Below, piece by piece: positions 1 to 14,800 of a DNA stretch of 64,000 bases (within the stretch, counting starts at the first letter, position 1; the number at the start of each line of letters is the position of its first letter). The DNA is from Ptiloglossa arizonensis (taxonomy: Eukaryota; Arthropoda; Insecta; Hymenoptera; Colletidae). The notes below the pieces were generated by a model. That model searched no databases. It saw only the letters and a list, made by a program, of their open reading frames with translations, and was not told the origin of the DNA. Both the position numbers and the translations under genes were made by a program. Where the stretch lies: NCBI RefSeq assembly GCF_051014685.1, contig NC_135049.1:33435531-33499530 (forward strand), read 5' to 3'.

Positions 1-85
1 AGAATAGTGCAAAACTATTCCAAAACATAGAAAAAGTTTAGCAAAGATGGATATTTCTAATTGACTGATTTTTGCTTGATCCTAG

Positions 86-745
86 CTGGAACTGTGACTG
101 ATGAATTGGATGGAGCTTGCCAGGCTCTAGCGAAACGGCTCGAAGTTGAACTGAGGAGGGCTAAGCATGCGCAGTTGGCATGTGGTGAAGTTTTGCTACC
201 TGCTGACCTCCTGCCTAGAATAGCCAAAAATGTTCTTAGCATGGCTGAAAATGAACCTTGTGGTCTTAGGTAAGTTATTTTTAATTCTCCATGCTCCTCT
301 TGTTTATCTCCATGCACTTTGTTTTTACTTTTATTCCCCAATGTTCAAAATATGATTCTTGCGCGTTTTTATTGTTACAGAGGTTGTACGCTGTTCATCA
401 GTTTTGAAACTGACAGTGTGTGTCGCAAATTATCGAAAATACAATGCGATCCTAACGCAGTATCTACCTTTGAATTATACTTGACATTGAAACAAGATCA
501 CACATCTTGGCACATTCTCTTACCTCAATTTTTAAAGTAAGTCGAAAAAAATAATAACAAATGCAACAGCAACAATGAAAACAAGAACAAATTACTTTCA
601 ACATGATTTTTATTGAAAGACACGATCCTAATTTTTACTTTTATTCCTTTCTAGAAACCTTACGCGAGGAGGTACTATCATGATCAGTAGAGATTTTACT
701 TTGGAAAAAAAGAAATTATACAGATCGTACCAGCAGGCACAATGA
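86..745 (+). CDS. DDIT4/REDD1-family protein (charybdis/scylla), C-terminal exons
   Basis: Three 3' exons are visible at 86-269, 381-536 and 655-745 (stop TGA 743-745). They join in frame with good GT-AG sites. The 5' part lies left of the window. The peptide carries the family's conserved blocks: LLPADLLPRIAKNVL, then EPCGLRGCTLFI, then STFELYLTL, and a C-terminal FTLEKKKLYRSY. These match the RTP801 C-terminal domain of REDD1. In flies this family (charybdis and scylla) is induced by hypoxia and stress and dampens TORC1 through TSC1/2; that role is known for the family and inferred here. I cannot tell whether this is the charybdis or the scylla orthologue, since bees may carry only one copy. 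Confidence 0.85.
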
Positions 746-3700
746 ACGGATTTACTTGTTTCTGTGTCATTCAATTTACTTGGTAGACGCGATTAATCCA
801 AGCTCCTTCAATAATTTCATAGGGCCATGGTGATCTACAGAGCCTTCATTTTCACGCAGAATGGCATATCGATTTTTTCGATGTGTCTGTATTTTGCAAT
901 TATTCAGTCTAGAATTACCGAAGAGACAAGAGGAGAAAGGGGGGGGGGGACTCGATACACCAAATTTTCATGATATCGATATTATATCTCCAGACCATGA
1001 TATGAGAAAGTGTTTGTATGGAAAAAGGTGAAAACGATATCTCTCTCGCCATGCAGACGCAGAATTAGTAACTTTGCGTTTTTTCAATCTGCGATGGCTC
1101 GAGGAGTGTCGTGCAAGTTGGCTGTGTTTTTAGCCGCTAATATTGCGATCGGTTTGAAGAGACGAAGCCTAGGCATTCGACTATTGTGATAGTAAGACAA
1201 AACACAAATTTCACTACTGTTAAGGGCGAAAAGTTTCTATACGCGATTCCTGGATATTATAGTCTTCTTTTAATTGTGAAATTAAAAATGTAGTCTTCGT
1301 CATTGTATAGTTTCACATAAAAAAACGTAACACTATTACGGATTATTGCACAAAAATTTGTAGTGCAATTGAATCTAACCAGTATATATAATAGACTTTA
1401 GATAAATTTATAAAAGACAAGTAATTTGATAGACAATCACAATAGTATTTTAAACCTAAATTTCATAATCTGTTTACGAAACTTACTGGAGTAAAATAAA
1501 CCTGATAACAATTATGTGGAGTCGCGTAAAGAAACATTCTCACGTTCTAAAAGAAAACATGTCTTCGTTCGACGAAGAAGCGACTCGTAATAGATTCTCC
1601 GTGATAACACCTAACGGTACTGTCGGGTTAGTCATAGTTTAGATATCTACCCAGATACGCTATAATTTTTAGTTTGAAAATCACCATAAGATACCTAAAT
1701 CCACACCTGTTTGATACAGATTTATATAATTCGTTTCAAATATTCTGACCTATGTTGCGCTTTTTCTTTTAGCTGGGGTTGTCGATCATCGATGATTACA
1801 TTCGGCTTCATCAAATTTTTTTGCTTCGACGCCTTGATACATGATTTCCCAGATGAAAAATCACGATAACTTAGGTATCGATTGGTAATGAAGTTGTGAT
1901 ATTAATGAAAACAAACGTGATTAACAAATAACGTAAATCAAATCAACGCAATATATTAAACAATCGTGTACGTAACTTCTCCTGTATTAGTGACAAATTT
2001 TTTGGGACAAAACAATTTAAGTTTGTTGTTTGCGAATTATCGTTGTTAATAACTTTGATAGAATATTTTGTTCAAGTATTGAAATTATTTCGTCCGAAGA
2101 AAATTTACATCGGTTTTTCCGGGAGGATGTGTAACGCAACACTCATACGCGCGAGCACGCGCTAAATTTGTACGTATGGATTTATAAGACTGATCAGCGA
2201 TAGATACTAAATTTTTCAGAATAAGTTTTCATGAACAGTTGCGCATGCGTATATCTTCTTTAAAATAACAGGGATGCTCTGAGAACCTGTACGTGAAACA
2301 ACGATCGCTTAGCGAAGTGTCATGGATTGAGTCGTTGAACGAAATGATCTCCCTGACCACTTTGAAAACAAATGCAAAAGGAAAAAAATGGCGTATGTGT
2401 GATGTTCGTGTCGTTATTATCGATTACGTAGAAAACAGAGTATATAAGACGCTGTTACGTATATTTTGTACTTCGTTAAATAATTAGAAATAACAAAAAG
2501 ACATTAGAAGCCTAACGCGTATAATATTTAATTTTTTTTTATATACGATATTACCATTAGGTATTGCTTGCTTAGAGAAAGACGGCGGAAAATTGAACAA
2601 GAAACGAACGTTACGTTATGTTATGAAATCAAGCTACGAATAATGTAAATTTTTAGTACACTTGAATCAGTTTTTGCAATTTCTCTTTTCTCTTATACGA
2701 GAAAGGAATTCCGTTGTCGAGCTTGCACTCGTTCCGCGGCTCGTTCTGATTCTATTAGTACTTTAGTATATTTGGTTGTCTCCGATCGAAAAATTGTTCT
2801 AATTTTGACCTACTAACGTAGGATTTCAACGGTATCTTGCGAGACATTTGTGATTTTTTCTTGACCCTTTACCGCCTACATGTGATGTTAATTTTAATTT
2901 GTGATCTTACTGACAAATAAGAGACAAAAAATAAAGAATTACGAAACTTTTAATAAATATGCTGTCTACTTTCTTTGCGAATTATTTATATTAAATGAAT
3001 TACTTTGTTGACTTCGCTGGCAAAGCCATTCATTAGTTCTACGATTAGGATATTAGCTGTTTTCCGGTATCTTATTATAAAGATAGTCTAAATTACGAAC
3101 GATCTATCGGTTCCTATTTAATTTGAGGTAGGAAACTAAAGGAGATAAAACCGAACGACGACGTAGCGTTTCCTTTTCTACATTTACGAACAATGTGAAC
3201 TGGTTGCGATAGTAAGATTAATGTAAATTCTGTCTACTCGAATGAAATATTATTTCATCGTCTTCTCGATTCTAGCTGTATTTGTGCTTTCAATGTGCAC
3301 ACGTGTAAACCAAAAGACATTGATATGAAGGTTTTTCAAAGTCGCACGAATTGGTTTAGTTTCACAATTGTAGACCTAGTCTATTATCATTTTGCTATCG
3401 ATTATATTTCAAAATCGTTAAACACAGAAAAGAGAGAAATACCCGATTTACGATGAACTTTATTATTTCCTATAAGTGAACAGTTTCAAAATATCGAGGG
3501 CAACGAAAATCTCGCGTAACTCTTACACTTTCATCGTCGGTAAATTGTGGATATTCGTAAAAGTTACGCAGCGGTACATAAACATTATGCATTTACTATC
3601 AGATGATTCATCTTGACCATGGATTTTTTAAAATTATTCGATGGATCGATTTTGTTAATTGATAAATCTTTTAAACGGGATCTTTCTGGATTCGAAAAAT

Positions 3701-3894
3701 GTCTCTCACGTTAATATCACAATTTTTTTATACATTTTTGCAATTTTTTAGTGATTCTCTAATTAAAGTTTGCGATGTTGTTCCAAATATCCAAGAATCC
3801 ATTAACGGTGGTTGAGGTTCGGTATCGCCGATAAGATGCAATGGTTTCCTTGAGATGTCATATTTTAAATAAGGCTCTAGCCTGGGGCCATTCG
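746..3894. other. Non-coding: probable DDIT4 3' UTR and intergenic DNA
   Basis: There is no reading frame with protein-like composition. Candidate AATAAA signals on the plus strand lie at 1495-1500 and 2930-2935, so the DDIT4-family transcript may carry a long AT-rich 3' UTR. A run of 11 G lies at 939-949. Nothing else is recognisable. Confidence 0.5.
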
Positions 3895-4278
3895 CTACAA
3901 AATAAACAAAAATTTGACAAGGTAGAAATAATGTCTAAAAAGACGCGCGCGAACGAATAACTGATTTTCAGACTTCAAAATCGTATCGAACATAGACTGA
4001 TAATTAGCTACGTCAAGATCAATACTCGCATCAAACAATCGTATCCAGATCACACGGAGACATTGACTGATGAATTCAAACGCCTTCGTCTCCATACGAC
4101 GTTTGTCGATCATAGTCGCTGTAATGTTTACGATTTCTTCGCGAACAAAAGCGATCAGATGTTCGATATATTGTTCCCACACGAGTTCTTGCCACTTTGA
4201 GTCAGGAATACCGCAAGGAACGTGTCGAAAGATCGTTGAAAATCGACCATCCGATGGAGTAATTCTTCCGTTGACCAT
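3895..4278 (-). CDS. Hypothetical 127-residue ORF, not recognised
   Basis: A single open frame runs from ATG at 4278 to a stop at 3895-3897 on the minus strand. The peptide has mixed, protein-like composition. It has a charged, helical-looking middle (WQELVWEQYIEHLIAFVREE) and a hydrophobic C-terminus ending in FLFIL. I recognise no domain and see no clear splice sites joining it to other exons. It lies 1.6 kb downstream of glutamate synthase on the same strand. It could be a lineage-specific gene, one exon of a larger gene, a gene remnant, or chance, so confidence is low. Confidence 0.25.
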   Translation of the reverse strand: MVNGRITPSDGRFSTIFRHVPCGIPDSKWQELVWEQYIEHLIAFVREEIVNITATMIDKRRMETKAFEFISQCLRVIWIRLFDASIDLDVANYQSMFDTILKSENQLFVRARLFRHYFYLVKFLFIL

Positions 4279-5257
4279 TTTATTATTGTTTTTTAGTAAA
4301 TTTTATCACTGTACGTTACTTGGTTGAGTTCGGTAAAAATTGACAGAATCGCGAACGTCGAGACTATATTTATTATATCGTTTCGCGCTTCTCGTTACAA
4401 CCTTGATAAAATAAAATTACATGTATGTGTATATTCTTGATAATTTCAACGTTCATTATACGGTATTCATTTATTGTCTCAAAGTATTTCTTTTCATTGC
4501 GTAGAATGTACAATGACACGTGCAACAAACTGATAAAGTTCGTTGGTGTATGAAAAAATTGTATACAGTTGAGAAATCTGTACGCGTATCGTTATGTGCA
4601 TACACGACACGCATGCGTTACAATACACTAACGATATACTAAAAACTACAAAAGTTATAAAAAAAAAAAAAGAAAAAAAAACACGAGATTTAACGCCGAT
4701 TCGAACGCTAATGTTGGACAAACGCATGTGCCTTCTTATTGATAGTGTCAGCCTTGAAACACTATTTTGAGCACTTACAATTTACATTTTTGAATCGATA
4801 CAGCTACCAATGAATAATTCTTCACGCTTGTTAAAAGGTTATTTTACTATTAATTACGTAATAATTTATATTACCTCGTAATAGAAACAAAGAACGCAAA
4901 GGAGGATACGAGGTAGATTCCGCAAAACATCTAATTTCCTCGACCGCTTAGAAAGTTAGTCATTCATGGTTACGCGACGAATATAACGCCGAGTAACGTC
5001 GTCGCCAATTTTTCAAAAACGAATGAAAAACGTGGCAACGATAACATCTCGAATCTAAAATGCTAGCAAATCTTGTACGCGCCGTAATTTTTGGCGTTTT
5101 CCGATTCGCTTCTGGACATCCATAAAGTTGCGATAATACTGGTAGACTTGTTCCCGCGTAGATCGTTTTTCTCCCTTATTCGTTCAACGGTACCCGCCCG
5201 CATCGCAATCGCAGGATAATCATCGGAGGGGTATAAGGGAATGGAAAGAGGGAAAAC

Positions 5258-5260
<3 letters not shown>
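4279..5260. other. Non-coding stretch downstream of glutamate synthase
   Basis: AT-rich DNA with stop codons in every frame. It may hold the distal 3' UTR of the minus-strand glutamate synthase, but I could not choose a polyadenylation signal. No gene is seen. Confidence 0.4.
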
Positions 5261-5855
<595 letters not shown>

Positions 5856-5889
5856 CGACCGTTCCTCTTCGCACCGAATGTCGGTCAAT

Positions 5890-8800
5890 TCAAGCGACGA
5901 CGCCGTCGGTTATAATTCCACCAGATACGGGAAGACCAGTCGAGCCCATTAAAGTTACATCTATTTCTCTTGCGGCTTGCCTGCCTTCCGTGATTGCCCA
6001 AACGACTAAAGATTGTCCGCGCCGGCAATCTATGCGGAATTAATACCATAATACCATCGTTATTAATGTAGCGTCTAAAGCAAATGTTTCGAAATAAAAT
6101 GAAACAAGTGCGGTAATAGAAAAATGTGCAAGCTTACCTCCAGCCGCGTATATGCCGGATAAACTTGTTTCATATTTGCCAATCGCAGTTTTGTAATTTC
6201 CTCTTTCGTCCAATGTCATGTCTAGTTCAGTTGCTACGTATTTTTCAGGACCTGAGAAACCCATTGCGAGTAAAACTAAGTCGCATTTATATATCTGTAA
6301 AAAGAAAATAGGACAGAGGTTAAGATTTAACGAATTCTATCCACGATCTCCGACTATCCTTCCTATCTTTCTGTCTAGCAAATCCTTGCCTTTTCAGTTC
6401 CAGGGACCTCCTCCATTTTCCAACGACCGTTTTCCATTGTCCACGAAACCGACACAGTCTTAATGCCACTCACGTGTCCGTTTCCATCATCCAGAAATTC
6501 CTAGAAAATATGCACATTACACGAAACAGTGATACCATCTGGAACTAAAGTTATCTTATACGATATGCGAACTCTTACTTACTTTGCTCATTGTACTAAA
6601 TTGTCGCGGGTCCCGTCCAAACTTGAGGGAAACTTCTTCGTGACCGTAGTCCACTTTAAATACTCGTGGAAATTGAGGCCAGGGATTATCCCCTCCTCTT
6701 TTGTTCGGTGGTTCTGGTAAAATTTCGAAAGTTGTAATTGTTTTAGCACCCTGTGAGAAAGAAGCAAAAAAGGGAATGAAAAATAAATACGAACATCAAC
6801 GATACACACTGTAATAAAAAATACGACGTTGCGAATAATATCGTCGATATCTTTTAAGAATCTTTCAAATATTAGTTAAATTATTAAAAAATTATACCTG
6901 TCGCAAAGATGTGGCTATGCAGTCACAACCGGTATCACCACCGCCTATTATAATGACATCCTTGTCTGCGGCTATCAAGCGCATATCGAGCGGAGTATTG
7001 TTACCCATTTGTTTCTTTTGCCAGTGCTCTAAAAAGCTTACAGCGAAATGAATGCCTTCGAGTTGTCTGCCTGGTATTTGTAAATTCCTTGGCCAGGTCG
7101 CGCCAGTACAAAGCAACATTGCATCATACTGTTCACGTAATTCCTGCCAAGCGTACACAAAGAAAAATAGGGATGAAAAGAAAACAATCAGAAGGTGGAG
7201 AACCAGTTGACACGTATTTCAATTTACTGTAAACTCAAACTTAATGGAAATTTAACCTTGGCAGAAATGTCCTTTCCAATATCGACGCCAGTTTGGAAAA
7301 TAATTCCCTCTGCGGCAAGAAGGGAAACTCTTCGCTGAACAACTTCTTTCGACAGTTTCATGGTCGGTATTCCGTATTGTAGAAGACCCCCTATTCGGTC
7401 GTTTCTTTCGTAAACGGTTACCAAATGTCCTGCCTTGTTTAGCTGGTGGGCCGCAGCTAATCCTGCTGGACCGGAACCGACTATGGCGACTCGTCGTCCG
7501 GTTCTCATTGCAGGTGGATGCGGTACTATCCAACCTTGTTCGAACGCGTGATCGATTATCGCGCATTCGATGTTTTTTATGGTAACTGAGGGTTCCGATA
7601 TTCCTAAAACGCAAGCACCTTCGCACGGGGCAGGACAAACTCTCCCTGTGAATTCTAAGTACGTTTCGGTTCGTTAAATCAAAAATACCACTTTGGACGC
7701 ATATTATTAAAACATTGTTTAACAACAACAATACTAAATAGACAGAAGGGGAGAAAAGATCGTTTGAAATAGGTACCTGGAAAGTTATTAGTTTGTAGCA
7801 GTTGATTTAGCGCTTCTTTCCAATTAGACTGAAAAACGAGATCGTTCCATTTGGGAATTATGTTTCCTAGTGGGCAGCCATGACTACTCTGACAAAATGG
7901 CACACCACATTCCATGCACCTTGCTGCTTGTACGCGCAGTCCTTTGCGAACTCCTTGAAAATTATATATTTCGTTCCAATCGTTTATACGGGTTTCAGTC
8001 GGTCGATAAATTCCCATTTGTCGTTTGTATTTCATAAATCCCCTAACATGATATTACGAGTATAAACGGTTGAATGCCATTCAATCGAATAGAATCACAA
8101 TGGATTGTTAAGATTAAACAGTACCTTATCTTATCCAATTTACGTTGTTCCATATCAACATCTGCAATGGCATCTTCAATATCTTTGATTTGGGTTGACA
8201 AAGTCTGAGAATTTCCGTTCAGTATTGGTTGTGCTTGTTTGGTTTCCTCGACTTGTTTTAAGGCTCGTTGATACTCGTACGGAAATACCTTGAAGAAAAA
8301 AAAAATTAAACAATGGCTACTTTATCCAATTCGTCAAACGGATTATTCCAATGGTGAGTATACCTTCACAAACCGAGTAGTTGGTTCGGGCCAAAGTGTT
8401 AGTAAATCTTTTGCGATTAGGGAACCAGTCTTCTTGACAAATTCCTCTAGAAGATGTTTAACGTAGGCTATATCTTCCAGCTTATCTAAGGGAAGTAGCT
8501 CTACCATTTCGGGATTACATTTGCTGTAAGAAAACAAAAAAATTGCGCATTAAAAATGCACGCACAAGTGATACATGAATGTAGAAACACATGGTACGTG
8601 GGAGTAACGAAAGGGCAATTTTTGAACTATTTAGATGATCGATATACCTTTTGAACGATCCGTCTACATCTAATACGTAAGCTATTCCACCGGACATTCC
8701 AGCGGCAAAATTTCGTCCGGTAAGTCCTAGAATGACCGCACAACCACCTGTCATGTATTCACATCCATGATCTCCTACACCCTCAACTACAACTACTGCT

Positions 8801-11800
8801 CCACTATTACGAACGCTGAATCTTTCAGCAGCAATCCCTCGAAAGTATGCTTTCCCAGAAGTTGCGCCGTAAAGGCAAACGTTACCTACAATTACATTTG
8901 CTTCGGAATCAAAAGTCGAATCCTTCGGTGGATATATAATTATCTCTCCTCCGCATAGTCCCTAAAAATTGTCAACAAATTTAAACAATGTGTTGCTGAT
9001 CTCGAATCGCCAAAGAAAGCGTTAAAAAAGAGAAGATGCTTACTTTTCCAACATAATCGTTGGCGTCCCCTTCAAGAGTAACATGCACTCCTTTTGTCAT
9101 GAAAGCGCAAAAACTCTGACCTGCTGAACCTTTCATTCTTACGTTTATACTACCTTCTGGTAGCCCACCTTCGCCGAATAATCTACGATTAGAACATTAA
9201 TTAAGAACATCAAGAATATTTGAAATCATTTAGAAAATTAAATAAAATGGAAAGACGGTTTACTTTGAGATACAATAGCTCAAAGTTGATGCGAACGCTC
9301 TGCACTCGTTATTAATATCCAACTCCATCTCTACACGATCCTGTTCCCCATCCAGCACTGGTTTAGCCAACTCAATCATGTGATTATCCAGCCTGTTTTC
9401 CAATTGAAAGTCTTGTTTCATCGATCCACCTTTAATATTGACTCCTGGTCGAAGTTCGAGCGCACTGCGCAAAATATTATCGAGATTTAGCGTTTTAGCT
9501 TTCTCGATTGCTAGATTTTGTCGAACTCTCAAAAGATCCGTACGGCCAATTAGATCTTGAAACTTACGAATTCCCAAATTGGCCATATACGAACGTATCT
9601 GGTAAAAAAAAAATAAAGTATTACAGTATTAAAATTGTCGACAAAAAATGCAAAGTTTATATTTCTTTCTTCGTCGGTACCTCTTCTGCCAATGCAAAGA
9701 AAAAGTTAATAACGTGTTCCGGCTTTCCTTCGAATTTCTTTCGAAGCATAGGATCTTGGGTGGCAATGCCCACAGGGCATGTATTTAAATGACACTTTCT
9801 CATCATGGTACAACCCATAGAAATCAAGGGCGCAGTGCTAAAACCGAACTCATCGGCGCCTAAGAGGGCTGCTACCACAACATCGAAACCCGTGCGTAAT
9901 TGTCCATCGGCTTGAACGACGACCCGTGATCGAAGATTATTCAAGGTAAGAACTTGATGAGTTTCCGCGATTCCTAATTCCCACGGTAAACCTGCGGATT
10001 TTATTCCCGTCCAACTGCTAGCTCCAGTTCCACCATCGTGACCGGATATAACGATGTGTTCTGCTTTTCCCTGTTTCGCATCAACATTTTTGTCAGTAAC
10101 CATCATTGAACAAGTATTGAAGAGACGGGAATTCGATCTTGACAATATTACCTTCGCTACACCTGCCGCAACTACACCTACTCCGACTTCCGACACCAAT
10201 TTGACGGAAATACGTGCCTTGGGATTGGCACATTTCAAATCGTAAATCAATTCTGCAAGATCCTCGATCGAATATATATCGTGATGGGGCGGTGGTGAGA
10301 TTAACCCCACCCCAGGTACAGAGAATCTGGTCGCAGCAATTTCAGCGGTGACCTGCGGAAATTATGAACATAAAACGTTATTAAACTAATCTCGATTCTA
10401 CTTGCCACCCACAACGTCCAGTTCATACCTTATAACCAGGTAACTCGCCTCCTTCTCCTGGTTTTGCTCCTTGGGCCATCTTAATTTGAAGGTCGTCAGC
10501 GTTTGCTAAGTAACTCGAAGTTACGCCGAAACGACCACTGGCAACCTGCTTAATGGCTGATCGTTTATTAAATTCTGCTTCTTGATCGAGATATCTAAAA
10601 AGGGTAAAAGTTTTTCGAAGATGCGTATACGTTATACTCCTCGGTGTACACGTATTCACGTATAATAAGTTGTTCAATAAGTTTTATCGTTCGATAAAAC
10701 AATACTGTTCAATAACTTTTGTTGTTCGATGAAGTTTTATCGAACGACAAAACTTATTAAATAACCTAGTACTTACCTATCAGAATTTTCACCACCTTCA
10801 CCGGTATTCGATTTACCTCCGATGCGATTCATCGCGATCGCCAGAGTTGTATGTGCTTCTATCGATATACTTCCAAAACTCATAGCTCCGGTTGCGAATC
10901 GTTTCACGATTTCGGACGCCGGTTCAACTTCTTCGATGAGTATAGAATTTTCGGTTTTATCTACAAATTCCAACTGACCGCGTAACGTGCAAGCCCTTAT
11001 CATGTCCATTGTTGTTTTTCGGTATTTCTCGTAAGCATTCAGATTTTTCGAATTTACATAGTCCTGTGAACCGAGACTCGTTTTTAGACCTGTGCACGTT
11101 CTACCAACAAAAGACGAGTATCCCCCCCCCCCCCCCTCAACTGACTAAACTATTGCACACGCGAGATTACCTGCAAGTTCGCGATACTGTCAGGGTCGTT
11201 TATGTGCTTCTCTCCGCCGGAACGCCAGTGATAAATGCCGGGATTTCGAATGACGAGCATATCCATTGGTTTTTTCCAATACGTCATCTGATGCCTTTCA
11301 AATGCTTCTTTCGCCAAAATTTCAAAAGTGACTCCGCCAATACGGGACTGTGTACCCTGCGAAATTCAACGATTACAAGAGTAGGCAATGTCGCGTTTCA
11401 CGCGCAAATCGCAATTGAATACGGCAAGACGTGTAACGACGATATCGTGGTACATCATTTGAAAATATTTAATCACGGACCTTTACATTCATTAATTGGA
11501 TCCAATTTCTAATCACGTGTACTTTCATTGAACGTCATCGATGGTTATATTTTGCCGGAATGGAAGAGACATTTCGTTACAAAAGGTAAAACGATATAAC
11601 ATACCTTGAAACACTTCTCAATGACCTCCGCGGACAAGCCGACCGCTTCGAAAATTTGAGCTCCTTTGTACGATTGTAACGTAGAGATACCCATTTTCGC
11701 CATTACCTTTCCTATACCTCTCTCCATTGCTTCCGCATAATTCTATAACATTTGTAAAAAGTGACTCGTGCGCATTTTCCTTTTCTCCCCTTCTCTACTT

Positions 11801-14800
11801 GTTCACTAATAACAACCAATTGCAAAAGATATCTTTCAACTTACCGCGCATAAAACGTTATCAGTCAAGGACAAATCTAATACACCGTCCGCTCGAAGAC
11901 TTCTTGCCATCTCGAACACAAGATATGGACAAATGGCATCTGCCCCGTAACCTAGTAGCAAACAGATGTGATGCACTTCTCTGGCTTCGCCGGTTTCAAG
12001 AATGAGCCCAACCTTCATACGCTGTCGTTCTTCGATCAGGTGGTGGTGGACTGCACCCAATACTAACAAACTACTCACAGGTACTCTAACGGAGAAGGCA
12101 CAAACGAACAGTCATTATTAAAGAACGTGCAGCGCTTTGAGTTAAATTCGAAATATAAATTCTTTTTGTCCTTCTCTTTTGTATACCTTTCATATTTATG
12201 TACACGATTAGACTACACCCCTATCACATATAATACACGTTTACCTTTCTGGACTGGCCAATCGGTCGGAAAGAACGAGAAACTGGTAACCCTCTTTTGC
12301 AGCCTTATCCGCTTCTCGGTTAACACGGTCCAACGTATTCAATAATCCAAATGGACCATCTTCCACAGGATAAGTAGTATCGATCGTTTTGGTCTTCCAT
12401 CCACGGTATTTCGTTTTTCTGATTATCTCCAGATCGTCCAAGGATAATATTGGTTGCGGTAAAAATAATCTATGCACTTGCAGTTCATTCGGTTCTAACA
12501 TGTTACTCTCGGGACCGATTGGACAAAGCATCGACATTACGATCTTCTCTCTAAACGGATCTATCGGAGGATTCGTAACCTGAGAAACGTTTCAGGGAAA
12601 AGAGGGAACAGAAGAGATACAATTTATTGTCAACGATATGAAAATTAGTAAGAAATCTTTCGTTGCAAATAGTAATCTTACCTGGGCAAATAGCTGTTTA
12701 AAATAGTCGTAGATGAGTGGCTGAAACTGAGACAAGCAAGCAAGCGGTGCGTCATTGCCCATGGAGCCCAGTGCTTCTTTTCTAAATAAGAAATTTGTAA
12801 TTTTGTTAGCAATGATTACGACGCGACAAAAGTCGTTATACAAACGAAGAATGTAAACAGAATAAAATATGTACTTGGACTGCATCATCGGCAAAAGCAG
12901 CATGTTAATGGTCTCTAGCGTGTATCCATAGAGGGAGAGTCTCTTATCGCCTCCCCAAACACGATTCACAGCACATATTGGATTTGCGTCGTTTGTCGTT
13001 GTTTCGCTTTCGATAGTACCGTTTTCAGACGGCTTTGCGATGAAACCGGTGTCGGCAGCTCGTAACTCTTCCATCGTTATCTGCGTAAGTTAAAAACAGA
13101 TTCGATTTTAACAATAATTCACTTTGCGCATGGTCGCATCCATTCTCTCGAATCACTGCCGTGCGTGGATACGACAGGGTAAATAAATGATCGTTGTAAT
13201 AAATCGTTGCTCCAAATGTAAATCACAAACACCCGAAAAACAACAGAAGAATAGAGTAATCTCGTTTGTCTATACAAGGTGTTATTTCGCGCGGGCGCGC
13301 GTACGTGTGTGTGCTCGTGCGTGCGTGTGTGTGTTTATTCAAATCGGTGTATATGCACGAACTCTACGTAGACGGTAAAAGGGGCAAGAGATATTGCAAC
13401 GAGACTCACCATCTGTGCGCGATACAGCACGATGACAGCGCGTAGGTAAGTTTGGAAAAGAAAGACAAATCCTTTTTGTATTAGACGTATCGACATGGAT
13501 GATCGATTATTTGGTTTTTCTATACGATAGTAAGATGGTCATGTGTGCGATACGAGTAGCAGAGGAGAAAATAGCTTGGAGCAAAGAAATGTATAAAGCA
13601 CAATATAATTTTGATACAAAGGAATCATGACAATCGATAAGCAAATAATGAAACACGAAAGAATACCTGATCTTTCACCCACTTGGAGTGAGGTCTGCTT
13701 CTAGCAATCTGCAACTTCAGTTCAACGTCTTGAATGATCTTCCGTTCCTGAGTATCAACAAGCAGCATTCTTCCGGGTTTCAAACGGCTCTGTAAATAAA
13801 ACGAAAACTAAATAATAATCGTCAAAGAGCATCTACGACCGTTCAACGTTCACAGTACGGCTCTGGATAACAATCCTACGACTCTATACAAACCTACTTC
13901 CTAAATGACAAATTATACATCACATATGACATGTTTAAAAATAAATAAAATACAATATGACCGTTTATATGTGTAAACACTAAAGCGATACGTAGAACAA
14001 AAGAGATGAGACGAGATGTACGTGTCGAGAGGCGGTAAGATGGCTGAATTGCACACAGTGGATCGGATTATCCATTTTTACCGAGGGATACTTCACCTGC
14101 AAGATTCATTCGATGGAATGATGGAACAACAACGTTGGTACACACAACGCTTGACCGATTCGTAAGATTTCTTCGACTTTATCTCGAGTATCTTCTATGC
14201 GAAACCAGAATTAAAAAATGCGAATGGTCACGAGCGTCGGTGGTACACCATTGCAAATATTACGCTTTTGATCGATCCAAAATAATTGGTTGGAAAATAA
14301 GCAAAGGTAAGAAGATAAAGGAAAACGAGAGAGGATTGCGAATAAAAGATCTGTGGAAAGGATGCGACTGAAGCGTAGGTACAGAGGCTGAAGAGAGATA
14401 TAAAATTAATGAGAGCAACCGGTGTGTTTGGTAAACACATTCTCGATGGCTCGATCCGAGTTCCGATCCACGCGTATCGTTCTCCGTCCGTGTTCAAAAA
14501 AAAAATGTTTCCTCCGTGCAGTCTTCCCCCTAGAGCTGAAATTTTCTATGTCGAACACAATACAGAGGGAGCATCATATAGACGGGGACGATCGCTCGTC
14601 AAGAGCTAGCTCGGCTGGGAAACTTATCCGGAGGGTAGGCCTGTCCGGTGATGCGTTTATTTCCTCGTTTACCTTCAGGGCTACATTGCTGGGTGGAGTA
14701 TCATAGACGCCCACTTCGGACGCCATCACCATCATGTTATCCTTAGTGACGTAGAAGCGCGACGGGCGCAGGCCGTTTCTGCCAAACAAAAATTCAAAAA

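Noticed and set aside
13381..13450. Possible small glutamate synthase exon ending CGCACAGATG|GTGAGT
   Set aside because: A donor-like site exists, but including it needs a 3-nt micro-exon or an acceptor that is not there. Joining 13667-13789 directly to 12875-13080 keeps the frame and the family sequence.
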